A stretch of 64,000 bases of DNA from Tetrahymena thermophila SB210 (Eukaryota; Ciliophora; Oligohymenophorea; Hymenostomatida; Tetrahymenidae). Below the pieces are notes generated by a model. The model searched no databases, was not told the DNA's origin, and saw nothing but the letters and a program-made list of their open reading frames with translations. How positions within the stretch are numbered: the first letter of the stretch is position 1; the number at the start of each line of letters is the position of its first letter. Of this stretch, positions 37,779-50,525 are shown in pieces. The position numbers and the translations under genes were made by a program. Location of the stretch: assembly GCF_000189635.1 (NCBI RefSeq), contig NW_002476507.1, positions 868,001-932,000 on the forward strand. Reading direction: 5' to 3'.

Positions 37779-40265
37779 TCATGATAAAATATCAATAAGT
37801 TAAACAGGTTTAGTTTGTTTGATGACCTATTTGTGATTTTTTTTATCAGATAAAGACTTATTATTATTTTAAGTAGTCCTAGTCTATTCTTTCTTTCTTT
37901 TGAAAGAATCATTAAATTCTTCATCATCATCCTCAAATTCAAAATCATAACTTTCTTTGTGCTTTTTATGGCTGTTTTGAAAATCATTTTAAAATTTTTT
38001 AAACTTAAAATTTGGATTTTGTGAGTTTTTGTTTTAAAATTCTTATGCATTTCTTTTTTAATCGTTTTACTAATTATCGTATTGGTAAGATTTATAATAG
38101 TGAGTTTAATGTTTGTTACCTTAAAAATTACTTGACTATTGTTTATATTTATTGTATTTATGACTCTCATATTTATCTGCCCAGTTTTTAGAATGCTAAT
38201 CATTTAATTACTCTTACTGATTTTTTATTTGATTGCGCCATATTAGAGGGGACTCTTTTCTATTGTTATAAAAGCTACTATTTTCTTTAATCTCATCTTT
38301 GTTATACGAATTCGCTCTATTAGATTCTTAGTCCAAGCTTGAGGTTGTTACTGAGTTTGATGCTAGAGGAGAAGTAGAAAATTTTTTTTAAAACAAGTTA
38401 TTATTAGATTTGTTGAGCACACTATCTTATGTGGACTTCTAGCTCAGGCAAATTTATTCTTAAAGTTTTTCACTTTCTGTTGATGATTGAGAAAGTGAAT
38501 TAATTTCATAATCTTCATTTTCTATTTCAAAAATTTTTACTTTTATTTCTTTGATATTATTTTCATAATTATAATCTGTTTCTGAATTCTTACTATATTT
38601 TTTATCATTACTTGATAGATTTATTTAAGAAATTATGGTTGGTTATTGCTATTCGGTATTTTACTGGTTTTACTGGTGTCCTTCAGATATTTAAACTGAA
38701 ATAAGTTGCTCATTCACTTACTTAAGATGCTCACTACTAAATTAAAATAGACTGTGATACACTTTTTGTCTGTTTGGGCGATCATCTTCGTAAAGAGAAT
38801 CACTTTTATGAATAAATCCAAATTAACTTAATTTATTTCTCAACTCGTTTTTTCCCCAAAACTTCATATATTAACCACAGTCATCAAATCTTTCATGCTT
38901 GTATCTCAAATACTTATCCAGCTCAATATTTTCTTATGGAACATCATGCTCTCTTATATATAAATAACCACCATCTATAATAACTCTCTAAAGTTCTTTT
39001 AGATTCGTATCAAGATTTTCAATATGGTGTAAAACCATGAAACAAGTAATTAGATTTAAGCTTTTGTCTTATACAGGTTGTAGACTGTCTTTCTTGTTTG
39101 CTATATAAGTAAATTAAATATTACTAGGAGTATCTGCTGGACGAACAAATTGATCTTCAGAATAAATGTCACATCCTACGATGTATTTTGCCCCATAAAC
39201 TTTACCAATTTAAGCTGTTATTTCACAATTTCCGCATCCCATATCAAGATATCCATTTATATTAGCAATTTATGGACTCAGCACAGATGTAAGCATTTTT
39301 AGTCTATCCTCCTACCTTCTAACTTTTATATCTTCTTGATTTTCTTTTTAACGTGTAAAGCCAGGAGATTGCGTAAAATGTCTATTAAGAGATCCTTCTT
39401 CTTCGTCATTTCTACGGTGGTGAGCACTATAGAGACCACGCTTAGAAAATTGCTAGTAATAGTATTGTTGTACATCTGTTTTTTTGTTTAGTTTTTTTTA
39501 AGGTGTGTAAAAGAGATTAGCTCCTTTTTGCTGCTTAACCTGACTTGGCTAGTCTTACAATAATTTCTACTCTCTGTCTTACAAAAATATATTAAACTCT
39601 ACATTTCCAACAGGTTCATTATTGCTTTCAGATTTCTTCCTACTTTCAGTACTTATTCTTTCACTTACATCTGCTTCTAAACGAGTGTTCTCTTCATTAG
39701 CACTTAAGGATTCTATTTTATCTGTATTTAATGCACTAATTTATTAATTGTCTTATTAGCTACTCTCAACTTTAGAATATTCAGTTTCTACTAACTTTTG
39801 TATTTGACTCATTATTTCTAAGATCTTTTATTGCTCATCCTATTCTTCCAAGCATTTTTAAATATTTTCATCCTGTTATTAACAATTTTGTAATTGAGGG
39901 ATATCACATTACACGGGCTATGGATTTTTTCTTACATAAATAACTTTGTTTTTTTTTTCTTTTTTGCTCTTATTTTATGTTGCATCATGCTTCGAATTAG
40001 GTTCAGCATTAATTTATTGCTTAAATTGGTTTATTTAGCAATCCTATGAATTTTTAGTGTTCTAACTAATGGCAGAAGTCTTTTGTTTCAAATTTTATTA
40101 TTCACTGTTTTTGATTTTATCTTTTGGTAACTTTAGTTTTTTATGATGCTTATCTTCTTCATTTAATTATGATTTGTGAGAGCTTGTACAGTAAGTCCAT
40201 TCATCATTATACTCTATTTAAAATGGCTTATTGCATTAATTAGTGATATTACTTGTTTTAGACAT
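37779..40265 (-). CDS. SAM-dependent methyltransferase with long disordered flanks
   Basis: One exon of 828 residues, ATG at 40265-40263, TGA at 37781-37779. The class I methyltransferase domain spans about residues 305-510: motif I is YLDMGCGNCEITAQIG (near residue 340), then YIVGCDIYSED (acidic end of strand 2), NLITCFMVLHHIENLDTNLK (motif IV region), RVIIDGGYLYIREHD and a C-terminal part ending KVYHSLFQF. This pattern fits the Methyltransf_11 type. The IREHD sequence after the GGYLYI strand is a useful search handle. The N-terminal 300 residues (many Gln, Lys, Ser) and the C-terminal 320 residues (Asn/Gln/Ser/His/Lys-rich, ending in an acidic DDDEEF patch and basic tail) show no domain. 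Substrate cannot be told from sequence; RNA, protein or small molecule are all possible. Confidence 0.82.
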
Positions 40266-43200
40266 TTTTTATTCAAGGCTTATAAGTGATTTTCCTAAAC
40301 CAAATACTTTTTGAAGTATGATTTTGAGGTAAATATTAAATAAAAGCTAGTTGGTATAAATGCTATTACAGTGTTTTCTTACTTTTTAATTCTTTGATTT
40401 AGTAAAATCATACAAACCTTTTATATAATTTATTATAAACAGAAAAAAAATCAAATCACCTCTACTTAATAGAAAAAATAATAATAAAAAAATGAATAAA
40501 GAAATCTCTTCCATCTATTTAAATTCTTTATAACAAATCCAAATATGTTTCTATCGTTTTGCTGATCAAATAGTAAAAACAATTAATTGCCTAACTCTAC
40601 TTTTTACATATGTTGTTTTGATAGCTTAAGTCAATATTTTTTATTTTGATAATTAAATTTGCAATTAGTGATATTATATCACTTTAGACTGTAATTTGAA
40701 TTTATTTTAGGATATATCTTGTCATAAAAAAATTAAAATCTGATTTATTCATGTTTTAACTATTTTTTTATTAAGAATTAAAGTATCTCAGCTTAAAAAA
40801 ATAAACATTAACATGAGAAAAATTTTTATTTTTTATAAATAGATTATTGCAATCTTTACATAATTTATCTTTTTCATTTAAAAATTAATCCGAAATATTA
40901 AATTTTTTCTCGACTATATTATGAAATATTTATCTTATGCAAAGTATTTTATATTTATTATTTCTATCATAAAATTTATTACAACAGAGTGTTAAATCAA
41001 TAATTAAATTAAAATAAAATCTTAATTGTTAATTTTAAACTATTTATTTTTATTTAGCTTTTTGAAACTTGCATCAAAAAATCCAATATGAGTTTTACAT
41101 AATTATCTTAATATTATCCTAAATATAAACTCTTCATATATTTTTTTATAAAAACTCCCTATATGAATACTTTTAGCATGGTAAATCTCTCTAGAATTAT
41201 GAAATAATTTTGCCTGTAAAAAAAATATGTCAAAATTAAATATAAAACTGTTAAATTTTCAATATATTTTTTGAAATTTGCTCAAGGTTTTTTGTAAAAA
41301 ATGCACCTTATTGTTTTTTGAGTTAAGAATATAAAGTTATTTCTCAACAAATAATATTTGGCTAATATTTTAAAATTATTAAATTTGAGAGTATTTAAAA
41401 ATTATTTTATTATGGAACACAGAGAATTATTATTTTAGTATAAATGAGATTTAAAGTATTGCTTTGCAATTATTATATTAAAAATTTTATATAAGAAAAT
41501 TTAGTTCTAAATAAATTTAAATTGTATAATAAAATTGAATAAGTTAGTTAAAATAATTTAAGATATTAAGTTATCAAGCTTCAATAGCCAAATAAACATA
41601 ACTTGAAAGACAACACTCATTTATTTTTTTTTAAATATTAGAACCCAAAAATAATTTAAAAAAATTGAATTTATGACTCTTAATTAGCCTTTAATTAGGT
41701 AAATGATTTTCTAAATTTTATAATGTAGGTAGCTAAAGGAATAATGATAAATAAATATTCTTTAAAAATAGAAATTTAATTTTCTAATAATTTTAAAAAC
41801 ATTTAAAATTAAAATTCTATTGATTTATTATTATTTATCATGTTATAATTAATTAAGATATTAACTAAAATTTTGTTTTTTGTTAAAATTTTTTTTTTAA
41901 TTATTCTAAATATTTATAAATTTAATTCATAATAAATATATATTGTTTAATAATTCTATAATTAATTTTTAAATTATCATCTTTGATAATCTATTATCAT
42001 TTTAAATTAATTATTTTGAATCAAAATAATATCTAACTTAATTTAAGGAATCCAATTTAATTTTATTTATTACTTTTTATTTTTATTTTTTTTATAATTA
42101 ATTAAAATTAAAATTCTGCTTAATTTTTCTATTATAGAATAGTCAAATAAAAATAATAAACTTAAAATTCAATTAGTTATTGATTTAAATACATAGTTTT
42201 CATATCCTTAATTTAGACTATAATGTACTTTGACATAAAGATAAATTTTATAATTGATAAAATTAGTATTTTCTATTAACATCTAATAATATAATTTGAA
42301 AAAATATGAATATTTGAAAAATAATATTTTTTGAATCTAGATTTATAAAGGTACTTTTTTAATTTAAAAAAATAAATTTAAAATTAATAGATTATTATTT
42401 TCCATAATAAATTTAGCTTTGAATAAATTAATTAAAACTAATACAATGATTCTCACAACTTAAATAGTTAAAATTCTTCATTCATTTCAAAAATATATAC
42501 AAATGAACTGTTCACTATCTAAATACATATATATATGATGTTAATATTAAATTTATTTTATTTAGTTATTTAGAAATTATTAAATGATTTTAATAAAAAA
42601 TTGTAAATAAAATAAATTAATATCATTTAAAGGCATTTTGCTAATTAATTTATTTAAAATCACTATTAATAAGGAATATTTTTATATTAAATTTAATTTT
42701 AAAATTTTAATGGTTTTTATTATATTTTTTAATATTGGTTAAATAGAATTGAAAAATAATAAAAATGTATAATTAAAAAATTTAATTTATAATCCGCTAA
42801 GCATCGTAGAAAAAAAATTTATACAATTCTTTTTATTAGATTTCACTGATAAATTTGTTATTAAAACAAATTGATTCTTCTAATTATATTTGAATTAATT
42901 TAAACAAATAAATTATTTATTTGAAATAAAATAGATAATTATTACGTTTGGGTGTAAATTTTTATAGATCTAAATTTAGCAAAGTACTAATTTTAATTTG
43001 AATAATAAATTCTTTATTTTTAATTAACAAAAATTAGTAACATATTGAGATAAGTAATAACTTTGTAAGAAATTTTTTTATAATATTCATTTTGTCAAAA
43101 ATAACTAATAAAAATACATTTTTATTTTTTACTTTATTTTATCGATTAAGAAACAAGGAATCATAATATTTGTAAATTTTCATAGAATTATATGAATATA

Positions 43201-43496
43201 AGTAAAATTTATTATACTTTATCATAAAAATTCTAAATAGAAAAATTTGTTAAATGTTTCAAACAATATTAGGCAAAGTTACATTAAAATTTATTTATTT
43301 GGCTTTTATCTAGATTGAAACAAATTCAAACTAATTTAAAAAAAATTTTTGCTTACAAAAATAAGAAATTAAAATTAGTTAGTGATATTTCATGTAAATG
43401 AATGATGATTTTAAAATGATTATAAAAGAGGCGTTATTTTAATTTTTTTAGACTAATTCATAGATATTTATGTAAAGCGGTATTTGAAATACCATA
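40266..43496. other. Long non-coding AT region
   Basis: More than 3 kb, among the most AT-rich parts of the window (41.0-43.4 kb is nearly G/C-free for long stretches). The right-most 200 bases before 40500 are the upstream region of the methyltransferase gene. Nothing coding or structured recognised. Confidence 0.55.
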
Positions 43497-43988
43497 ATGT
43501 ACTCACTTTTATTTTCTGACTTTAAAAAACTTGATTCAGATAAAGATTTTAGTGTAAATGGCTAGGATTCATTTTTGGTTCGTCAGAAATAATTAAGTTA
43601 GTTAGCAAGAAATTAATTAGGATTTATTAGTAATTAAAAATAGTAGTTCAAATAATTACATTCAATTACATCTTTTATGAATGTTTTTTTGATCAATCCT
43701 ACTTTATCAATAATTTATCAAAACTCGAAATTTAAGTATTCTCCTAGATAATTTTTCATTGAACATTTCTTTAAATAATAAATATTTAAACATAGAAAAC
43801 TATCTCCCTAATCTATTGTTACATTCAGATTAGTAAAATCAATGTTACCAATTTTTGTTAATCACAAAAAGTAAATTAATTAGAGGGCTTTGAATAAGAT
43901 CCTATTTAAACTTCTGCAAAGTACTTATTACAGCATTCAATAATTTATGATTGCAGTCTAATTTTATCAATAAAATAAATAAAATTGA
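43497..43988 (+). CDS. Possible small protein, unrecognised
   Basis: Open frame of 163 residues, ATG at 43497, TGA at 43986-43988. It begins MYSLLFSDFKKLDSDKDFSV and is rich in Gln, Phe, Lys and Ser; the middle has hydrophobic stretches such as SFMNVFLINPTLSIIYQ. It has no known motif. With TGA as the only stop and such AT-rich DNA, an open run of this length is not rare by chance, so the call rests mainly on somewhat less extreme base composition than the surroundings. It could be the first exon of something longer. Confidence 0.3.
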
Positions 43989-44443
43989 CAGAATAACTAC
44001 CTACTTCACTAATTTTTAATACAAAAGAAGGAAAAACTTCTATATAGTATTTGTTCTATAGAATAAAATAAACATTTATGAAAGAGATATTTATTTTATT
44101 TTAAAAGTAAAAGCGAGAGTAATAAATAATAAGATTTTTTGAAATTATATCAGTAGAGAGTAATAAACAATTATAAAGTTATATATTATACGATATAGGA
44201 AAATTATTTTGTAATAATCTAGTAAATATTATTGCTAAGAATATAAGGAGGATAAGGAGAGAGATGTTTATAAATAGCCAATATTTGGCTAAATTAATTG
44301 TATGGAATTATTTATATTGAAAAGATATTTTTTTCTGATGTGAAAGGTTTAATTTTGATTTGAGAAAGTAATTGTTTTTATATTTCAGGTTTTTATTAAA
44401 TAAATATTAAGTACATTCAGAAGAAAAGTAATCAATCAATCAA
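43989..44443. other. Intergenic, 3' flank of the PAS-like gene
   Basis: AT-rich with purine-rich patch near 44245-44265. A short ATCA tetramer run (44431-44446) overlaps the stop codon of the next gene. No coding frame supported. Confidence 0.45.
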
Positions 44444-45886
44444 TCAGTTTTGTAATGTAACATATCTAAAGCCGCATACTTTGTTAGTTTATTTGAAATT
44501 TGTGTTTTGAGATAGTTCAAAGCCAGTGTCAGCAGAAGTGTCTTCGTTGGCAGAGTTACAATAGGATTCACAGTTGTTTTATGATTATTATTTGACCATA
44601 GCAGGAGATATATTTAAAGTTTATGCAAATTCATATGCTTATTAATTTTATTATTAGTTTTATTAAGAGTTTAGGGGTTATTATTTTTTAATTTTTAGAG
44701 GAGAGTTGCTGTAAAATTTATCTACAAACAATTAACTTTCTAGTTCATAGTATATGTCTTGCTTAATAGCATCATTGAAATCGTAGTTGATTTCGCGACG
44801 CATATTGATAACTTATCTTAGAGCTGACTTTGAAATATCATAAGTACTTATTTCTATCATTGCAGAACAATCGAATAAGTTATTGTATATAGGAGTGTTG
44901 CTATCATAGAAGGGAATCAGCATCATATCTAAGTGGGTGTCTATTTCAATACCGTCTAAAGAGACTAGTTTGCATTAGATATTGTTTAATTAGTGTTATT
45001 TTTAAGAGATTTGCTTCATGTGAGCTTTAGCAACATTCTATCTTGTTTCCATGGTAAAAATCTCGGGAAGGCCTTAGTGCATGATTTAGCCTTTAAATTG
45101 TTAAACTCCATTGTAGCCTAGGGTTTTTATGAAATCTTCTGAGTATCCGTAAGACTTCATCTTGAATTCAAAATCAAATAAGTCAAATTTATAAACTCTG
45201 TAAGTGAAAATGTTATGGTTTTTCTTTACATTCTATACAGTCTTCTATAAAAATTTATCAAATTCGTCAAACTTGTTGCTTACTATTTCAGAAAATTTAT
45301 TGAAGCCTTCAACTTGTTCACACATATTCTTTTTGCGAAGTAGATTCTAAATAAAATTGTAATAGCTTTCAATGTCGTTTCCATAGGTTTTCATTTATTC
45401 AGAGGATGAAGCAGACAAGATATCAGACAAAAATTTAAAGTTGGTTAGACCTTTTTGTGTGTTTTGGATTTTAACTTCAACCAATCCCTACTCTTCAAAG
45501 AGCTCGACACCAAGGACTTGCATGAACTAGTTAAGCATGGAAGGAGAGCCGTTAGCAAGTACTTCACTTTTTGGTTATTATTCAGTTTACATAGATTCAA
45601 CTTCAACAGAAACACCTCCACAAAGATAGTAAGAAGTACCTTAAGGCTGTTGTTAATGAGTACGACGAATAGGAATAGCTCCATAATCATCTCTGTGTTT
45701 CATTTACATTTCACGGTCGTATTCCTCACGTTTCATGATTTTTTTCTTTTAATTTTATGTTTTGTTCATTTTAAATATCTTCTTGTAAATACTATTTAAA
45801 TTGACTTTGGTTTTTTTATCTTTAACACTAAACACTTCATTCAAGGTAGTGCTACTTTCACAAGAATTTTTCATTAAGTCTTTCAT
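44444..45886 (-). CDS. Protein with PAS-like segment, C-rich codon use
   Basis: One exon of 480 residues, ATG at 45886-45884, TGA at 44446-44444. A basic stretch with many charged residues (KKKIMKREEYDREMQMKHRD) lies near residue 50. Around residues 225-350 comes FEFKMKSYGYSEDFIKTLGY, then CKLVSLDGIEIDTHLDMMLI, whose order resembles a PAS fold (sedF...lGy, then strands with DG); this is inference, not a firm domain call. The last 100 residues are Gln/Asn-rich. Codons ending in C (AAC, TTC, GAC, GGC, GCC) are much more common than in neighbouring genes and TAA/TAG Gln are mixed with CAA, as in highly expressed Tetrahymena genes. Upper-strand open frames over this gene (45455-45799) are shadows. 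No transmembrane segment. A regulatory or transcription-related role is possible but unproven. Confidence 0.75.
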
Positions 45887-46272
45887 CACTTTGAGTTTTT
45901 TTTTTCCTAAGAGTTAAAAGAGATATAAAACTTTCGTTTGTATAGAGAGAGATTGTTTAGTGTGGATATTCAGTATAAAGATAGTTTTTAGTTGTTAAGA
46001 TAAGGTTTTTTGGTTAATAATTATGTTGCCTTATACTTTTAAAATTATAGGATTTAAATGATTGCTTTTTTTTAATTAGTTATTTATATTTGGTTTTTAA
46101 TTGATTTTTAATGATTATATGTTTAGTGTACAGATTGTTAATTATTTTTAAACAAAAAAAATTCATGTTAAATTATCCGGAAAATATCCATAAATCTTAC
46201 AAATTCATTTGTATTTAATATTCCGATTCTGAGAAATTCCTATTAACTCCCTAAATAGAAAACCAATAAAAA
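45887..46272. other. Divergent intergenic region
   Basis: Upstream region of the PAS-like gene (minus), probably also of the small plus-strand ORF at 46273. AT-rich, no element recognised. Confidence 0.4.
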
Positions 46273-46464
46273 ATGGTTGAAAAAGACTCATTTAGAATTA
46301 AGGGTTGGAAAAAGAATTTAGCGCAAGTTCCTACTTAATTTTACTTCTCACACTATGGCCATGCCATTCCCTTGCTTAATTTCTTTCCAGTTATAAAAAA
46401 AGTAATTCAGAATGAAAAATATGTTTTTTTACTCCATTAATATGAGATTTATGAAGTTACTTGA
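46273..46464 (+). CDS. Possible very small protein
   Basis: Frame of 63 residues, ATG at 46273 after a stretch of less AT-rich DNA, TGA at 46462-46464. The first 35 residues look coding: MVEKDSFRIKGWKKNLAQ followed by VPTQFYFSHYGHAIPLLNFF. The rest is less convincing, and a GTAATT at about 46401 could be an intron donor, in which case this is only the first exon. A small mitochondrial or membrane-associated subunit is conceivable, but no family was recognised. Confidence 0.35.
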
Positions 46465-47811
46465 AATGATTTATGTAATACAATTTTTCTAAAATATACT
46501 TACTAATATAATATTACATGATAAAATTAAATAATTGCATCTAAATTTGTATAAGATTATAAATGGCTAAATCATTTGCTTCGAAAATATCTTTTTACTT
46601 AGTAAATAAATCATTTTATTTTCCAATAATTGCGTAGTTATTAATTCTCTCAAGCTTTTATTGTATATATTTTTTTAAGTAATAGTTTTATATGAATTAG
46701 GAATTAAGGCTATATAATTATTTTGTATCTATATCATGTACTTCTTCATCTTGACTGAGGTCTTACTTCTAAAATATATTGATAAATAGGTTAAAATCAT
46801 TTTAAGTAACACAAAAAGTTCTTCATAGTATGTATAAAAAAACATAAAATTAATTTGAACAGCTTAAATAAAAAATATTTTTGTATAATTAGTTTATTTT
46901 TGTTTCTTCTACATTTCAAATTACAATTTCAATCAACTTTATTCATCTGGAATATGCTTAACCAAATCTTAGATATTTTATATTTTAGGTTTTAAAAATT
47001 GGGTATTTATTATAACACATAGTAAAAAAAATTCTAGGGTAGCTCATTTTTATTTTTAGCCATTTATGTCTTTTAAAAAGTTAACCTTAACTATTGTTTT
47101 TCAATTAATATCGGAAGTTATTAACAAAAGTATGAAATCTACTGTTTTTACTTTAAAAAGACTGTTTGGAGAAAAATTTTGATTGATATTAGTTAATAAC
47201 TTGATAATTCAATAATATATATTTAATAGAAACCAAAATAGATTGAAAGAAAAAATTACATACTAAGATAAATTTTTATTCAATTTAAAATTATTAAAAT
47301 TTAAATACTGAATAAAAATTGATGTTTATACTTTTGCTCATCTTTTTTATTGCTTACAATTTATGAAGAACTAGGATTCAGATAAAATTTATTATTTTTT
47401 GAAAATATTTTAACTGAATTTATGTTAAAAACTATTTGAATTTTTAATAATTATTTTGTTATAACAAGCAAATTAAGTAATTAATTTTTTTAATTCTTGA
47501 TTTCATTTTAACATTCTTAATTTGGGTATAAAATTCTGCTTTTTTTTTCTATTTGAAGTTTTGTAAATAATGTTAATAATAAAAAAAGTCAAGCCAAAAC
47601 GTAAAGATTAAATATAAATTATGAGCAAGTAAATTGTATTAATATAGAAAAAATAACCTAAAATAATAACAATAAGATAACCTTAATTATAATTAAAATT
47701 ACCCACTTGCTTCAAAAAAATTATAAAATTGATAACAAATTATTACTTTTATTAAAGTAATAGAATTAATAAAGAAATAGATTGTTTTGTAAAATGCTTT
47801 TTTAAATTTAC
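46465..47811. other. Intergenic or uncertain 3' exons
   Basis: AT-rich. The right part (about 47500-47811) may contain the last exon and 3' untranslated region of the coiled-coil gene, whose final splice acceptor I could not place. Otherwise nothing recognised. Confidence 0.4.
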
Positions 47812-50090
47812 CTACTCCATACATTTCTGCTAACTGATGCAAATTAATATTATTTTTTTATGATCTCTTCTAAAATTGATCTTTAAGTACTTCTTTTTCG
47901 TGGCTTAATACTCTCTGCATATCGTTTCTCATTTAAATTATTTTTTATCTTTCAAGTTCTCTATCTTCTAGCTTCTTTTTCGTTGCCTCTATCTTTTAGA
48001 TATTAGCTAATAGATATTGCTTTCTCTTATTGTTAATTATTTTTTGATTTTCTCTCACCTACAAAAACTTTATGTCTTCTTTTAATGCCCTCTACTTTTA
48101 ATTAAGTAATTGCATAGTTCTAATATACTCTGCTCTTTCATCTAGCTGATGAGTTAACCTATCTCTCAATTAGTCTTAATCTTTAGCGCTATGTAAATTC
48201 ATTGTTGAGGCACTTTTTGGTCTATTCTGCTTAAGCATTAGTCTTATAAAAATTTAACAGTTATTTTATTATTCATTTAATATTTAAAAGTAACTTTATT
48301 ACTCATTTAAGTATTTTTTTAAATTAAAAAAAATTTAAAATAATTACTTTTCTATTTCAGATGCAAGTGATTGGTCATAAATTTTTTTAGATTATAGCAA
48401 CTAAGATTAAACAGACATGGTTTCTTTTTCCATTTTTTAAAAATATTCTAAATTCTTGCTTAAAATTTGCTTTTCTACTTCTTTTTAATTTTTTTAAACA
48501 ACTTAGCTCTTTTGAAATTGACAGCTTTATTTTTGTAATATTTCCATTTCTTTAATTCTTTAAAGCTCCATTTATTTTTTTTCGTTGGCATCTTCTTTTT
48601 ACAAATACTAAAAAAAAATAAAAAAAATATTATTTTATCAAAAGAATTTACAATTTATCTAGCATTTTCTACTTTTTATTTTTCAAATTTCCTAATTTTT
48701 TTAATTTAAGTTAGAAATATTTTATTGTTATTTTTAAAATAAAAATATTTATTTACCTCACTTATGTTAATTTTTATTCATACATAATTCGTTTTTGAAA
48801 ATTAACTTCTTTCCTTTATTCATACATACTATGTATAAGTATGTTTCTTTAATGTTCTTTCTTTTCTATTTCCTCTTTTTGCATCTTAAAAGCTATTTCC
48901 TTTTATCTCTAAAATACTTTTATTTATTCTTATAATCTTATCTTTTTTTGCTTTCTATATCCTTCTTTAGATTCTATCATTCCTAACCTAATTAATTCTT
49001 TCTCTTTTTTAGAGCTTTAAAATGCCTATTCCTAATAATTGTATAAAATTAAAATATTTTAAAGCTAATATAATTTAAAAAATAAATAAATACTTTGACT
49101 TCTGCTTTTTTTTGAAATTCTTTTATTTTTATACTGTCAAGCTTTTCTTTATACTTTAACTTTTAAGACATCTCTTGTCTTTTTATTTCAGCCTTTTATA
49201 ATAAATTACATATTGTAAAATATAAAGTATCTCAATATTAATTAGACCTATTAGCGTCTCCATTCAAAAATTTATTCTCTTTGTTCTTCCATTTTTAACA
49301 TTTTCTGCTATTTCAACTCAGCTTTATCTTTGATAGCTTATATCTTGAATTCACTATTAAGCATTTAAGCTATTTCTTTTTTCTGTTTCATAAATACAAA
49401 ATATAAATATTATATAATTCTATAATATATTTGTTTAAGCATATAAACAAATTGATAGATACCTATCTATTTCTAATTTTATCAATCATAATTTATTCTC
49501 TTTACTAAAAATGCTAGTTTTCTTTTTCTAAAATTTTATTAAAATCCATATCTGATCTAGTTTAATGACCTGTTGATCGGAGCACTTCTTCTTGTTTAAG
49601 TTCTCTTCCTACTTATTTTCTCATCTAAAAAACATAAATATAATTATCTTTTTTTTGGAAAAACAAATTAAAAATTTATTTTACTTATTAAACCATTTAA
49701 ACCTTTTTTTATCTTCTAATTTCTGCATAATTTTTATATTAATCCAAAGTCAAATTTGGCGCATATTATTTTTCATTTTGGTATTAAGCCTGTAAAATCT
49801 TTTCAGCTGGAACAAATAAATCTGAAGGGTGTATACCAACCCTTTAACATGCTCTAATGCTCCTAGGACTAATATATTTAATTTGTGAAATATTTGATTC
49901 TAATCCATGAATTAATAAAAAGGAGAACTATTGATTACCTATCAATTTATTGCAATTGATTATATGGATTGAAATTATCAAGACTGACTTTGCTAAATGA
50001 CTTAATAGAAATAAAAAATCTTAATCTAATGTAAATTGAGCATCAATTAAGAGATTTTACTTATCTAGAAATATTTTAAGCTGATTTCAT
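47812..50090 (-). CDS. Multi-exon coiled-coil protein, probable ciliary or basal-body component
   Basis: At least eight short exons on the minus strand. Exon 1 (50090-50061) codes MKSAQNISRQ; exon 2 (50000-49939) and exon 3 (from 49868) join as QQIDSPRSIRACQRVGIHP followed by SDLFVPAEKILQAQYQ. The pattern S-P-R-S-x-R-A-C-x-x-x-G-I-x-P-x-D-L recurs at the start of coiled-coil proteins of ciliated organisms (family resemblance from memory, not searched). Later exons are long charged helices: QHFQQREQIMIDKIRN, QKMLKMEEQREQIFEWRR, EMSQKLKYKEKLDSIK, KMQKEEIEKKEHQRN, KEVEKQILSKNLEYFQ, LTHQLDERAEYIRTMQLL and a last one ending LHQLAEMYGV. All are typical coiled coil without membrane parts. The frame is kept at the junctions I tested. 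The last supported exon ends at a donor at 47812; the C-terminus is missing from this model. Confidence 0.72.
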
Positions 50091-50525
50091 TTTTAACTTT
50101 TAACTAAATTGCAGTATTTTAAATTTTATTGTTGCTATTAAATATGTTTTTATCTATTCAACTAAAGCAAATAATGCACAAAAAACTTATATCAATCAGC
50201 AATTACAAAAAATAAAACTGGCCAATAATTAAATGAGTAATTAATGTATTAATAGTATTTAATTATTTTAATGTGATCAATCAATAATTCCAAAATGATT
50301 TTTCACATTAACAATAAATATTTTTGTTATTAACTGTTTTTCTTCCACTTAAATTACTAATAAAATAAAATATATATATATAAATTATACATCTATCTTT
50401 ACATAAATTTATTTCTGTGTTGATTTTAAACATAATTAAAATAAATTCATTAATTTCTTTTTCCTTATTTGTATTTAAAAATTTATTCAATCTATCAAAT
50501 TAACAAGAACTATTCAAAATTTGAA
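50091..50525. other. Intergenic
   Basis: Upstream region of the coiled-coil gene and 3' flank of the next minus-strand gene. Contains a short (AT)n tract near 50370-50382. No coding frame supported. Confidence 0.45.

Noticed and set aside
37775-38203. Minus-strand 142-residue Ile/Lys/Thr-rich ORF
   Set aside because: Different frame from the methyltransferase C-terminal tail; composition typical of a shifted frame over Asn/Gln/Lys codons.
45455-45799. Plus-strand 114-residue ORF
   Set aside because: Opposite-strand shadow of the PAS-like gene, made possible by its higher G+C.
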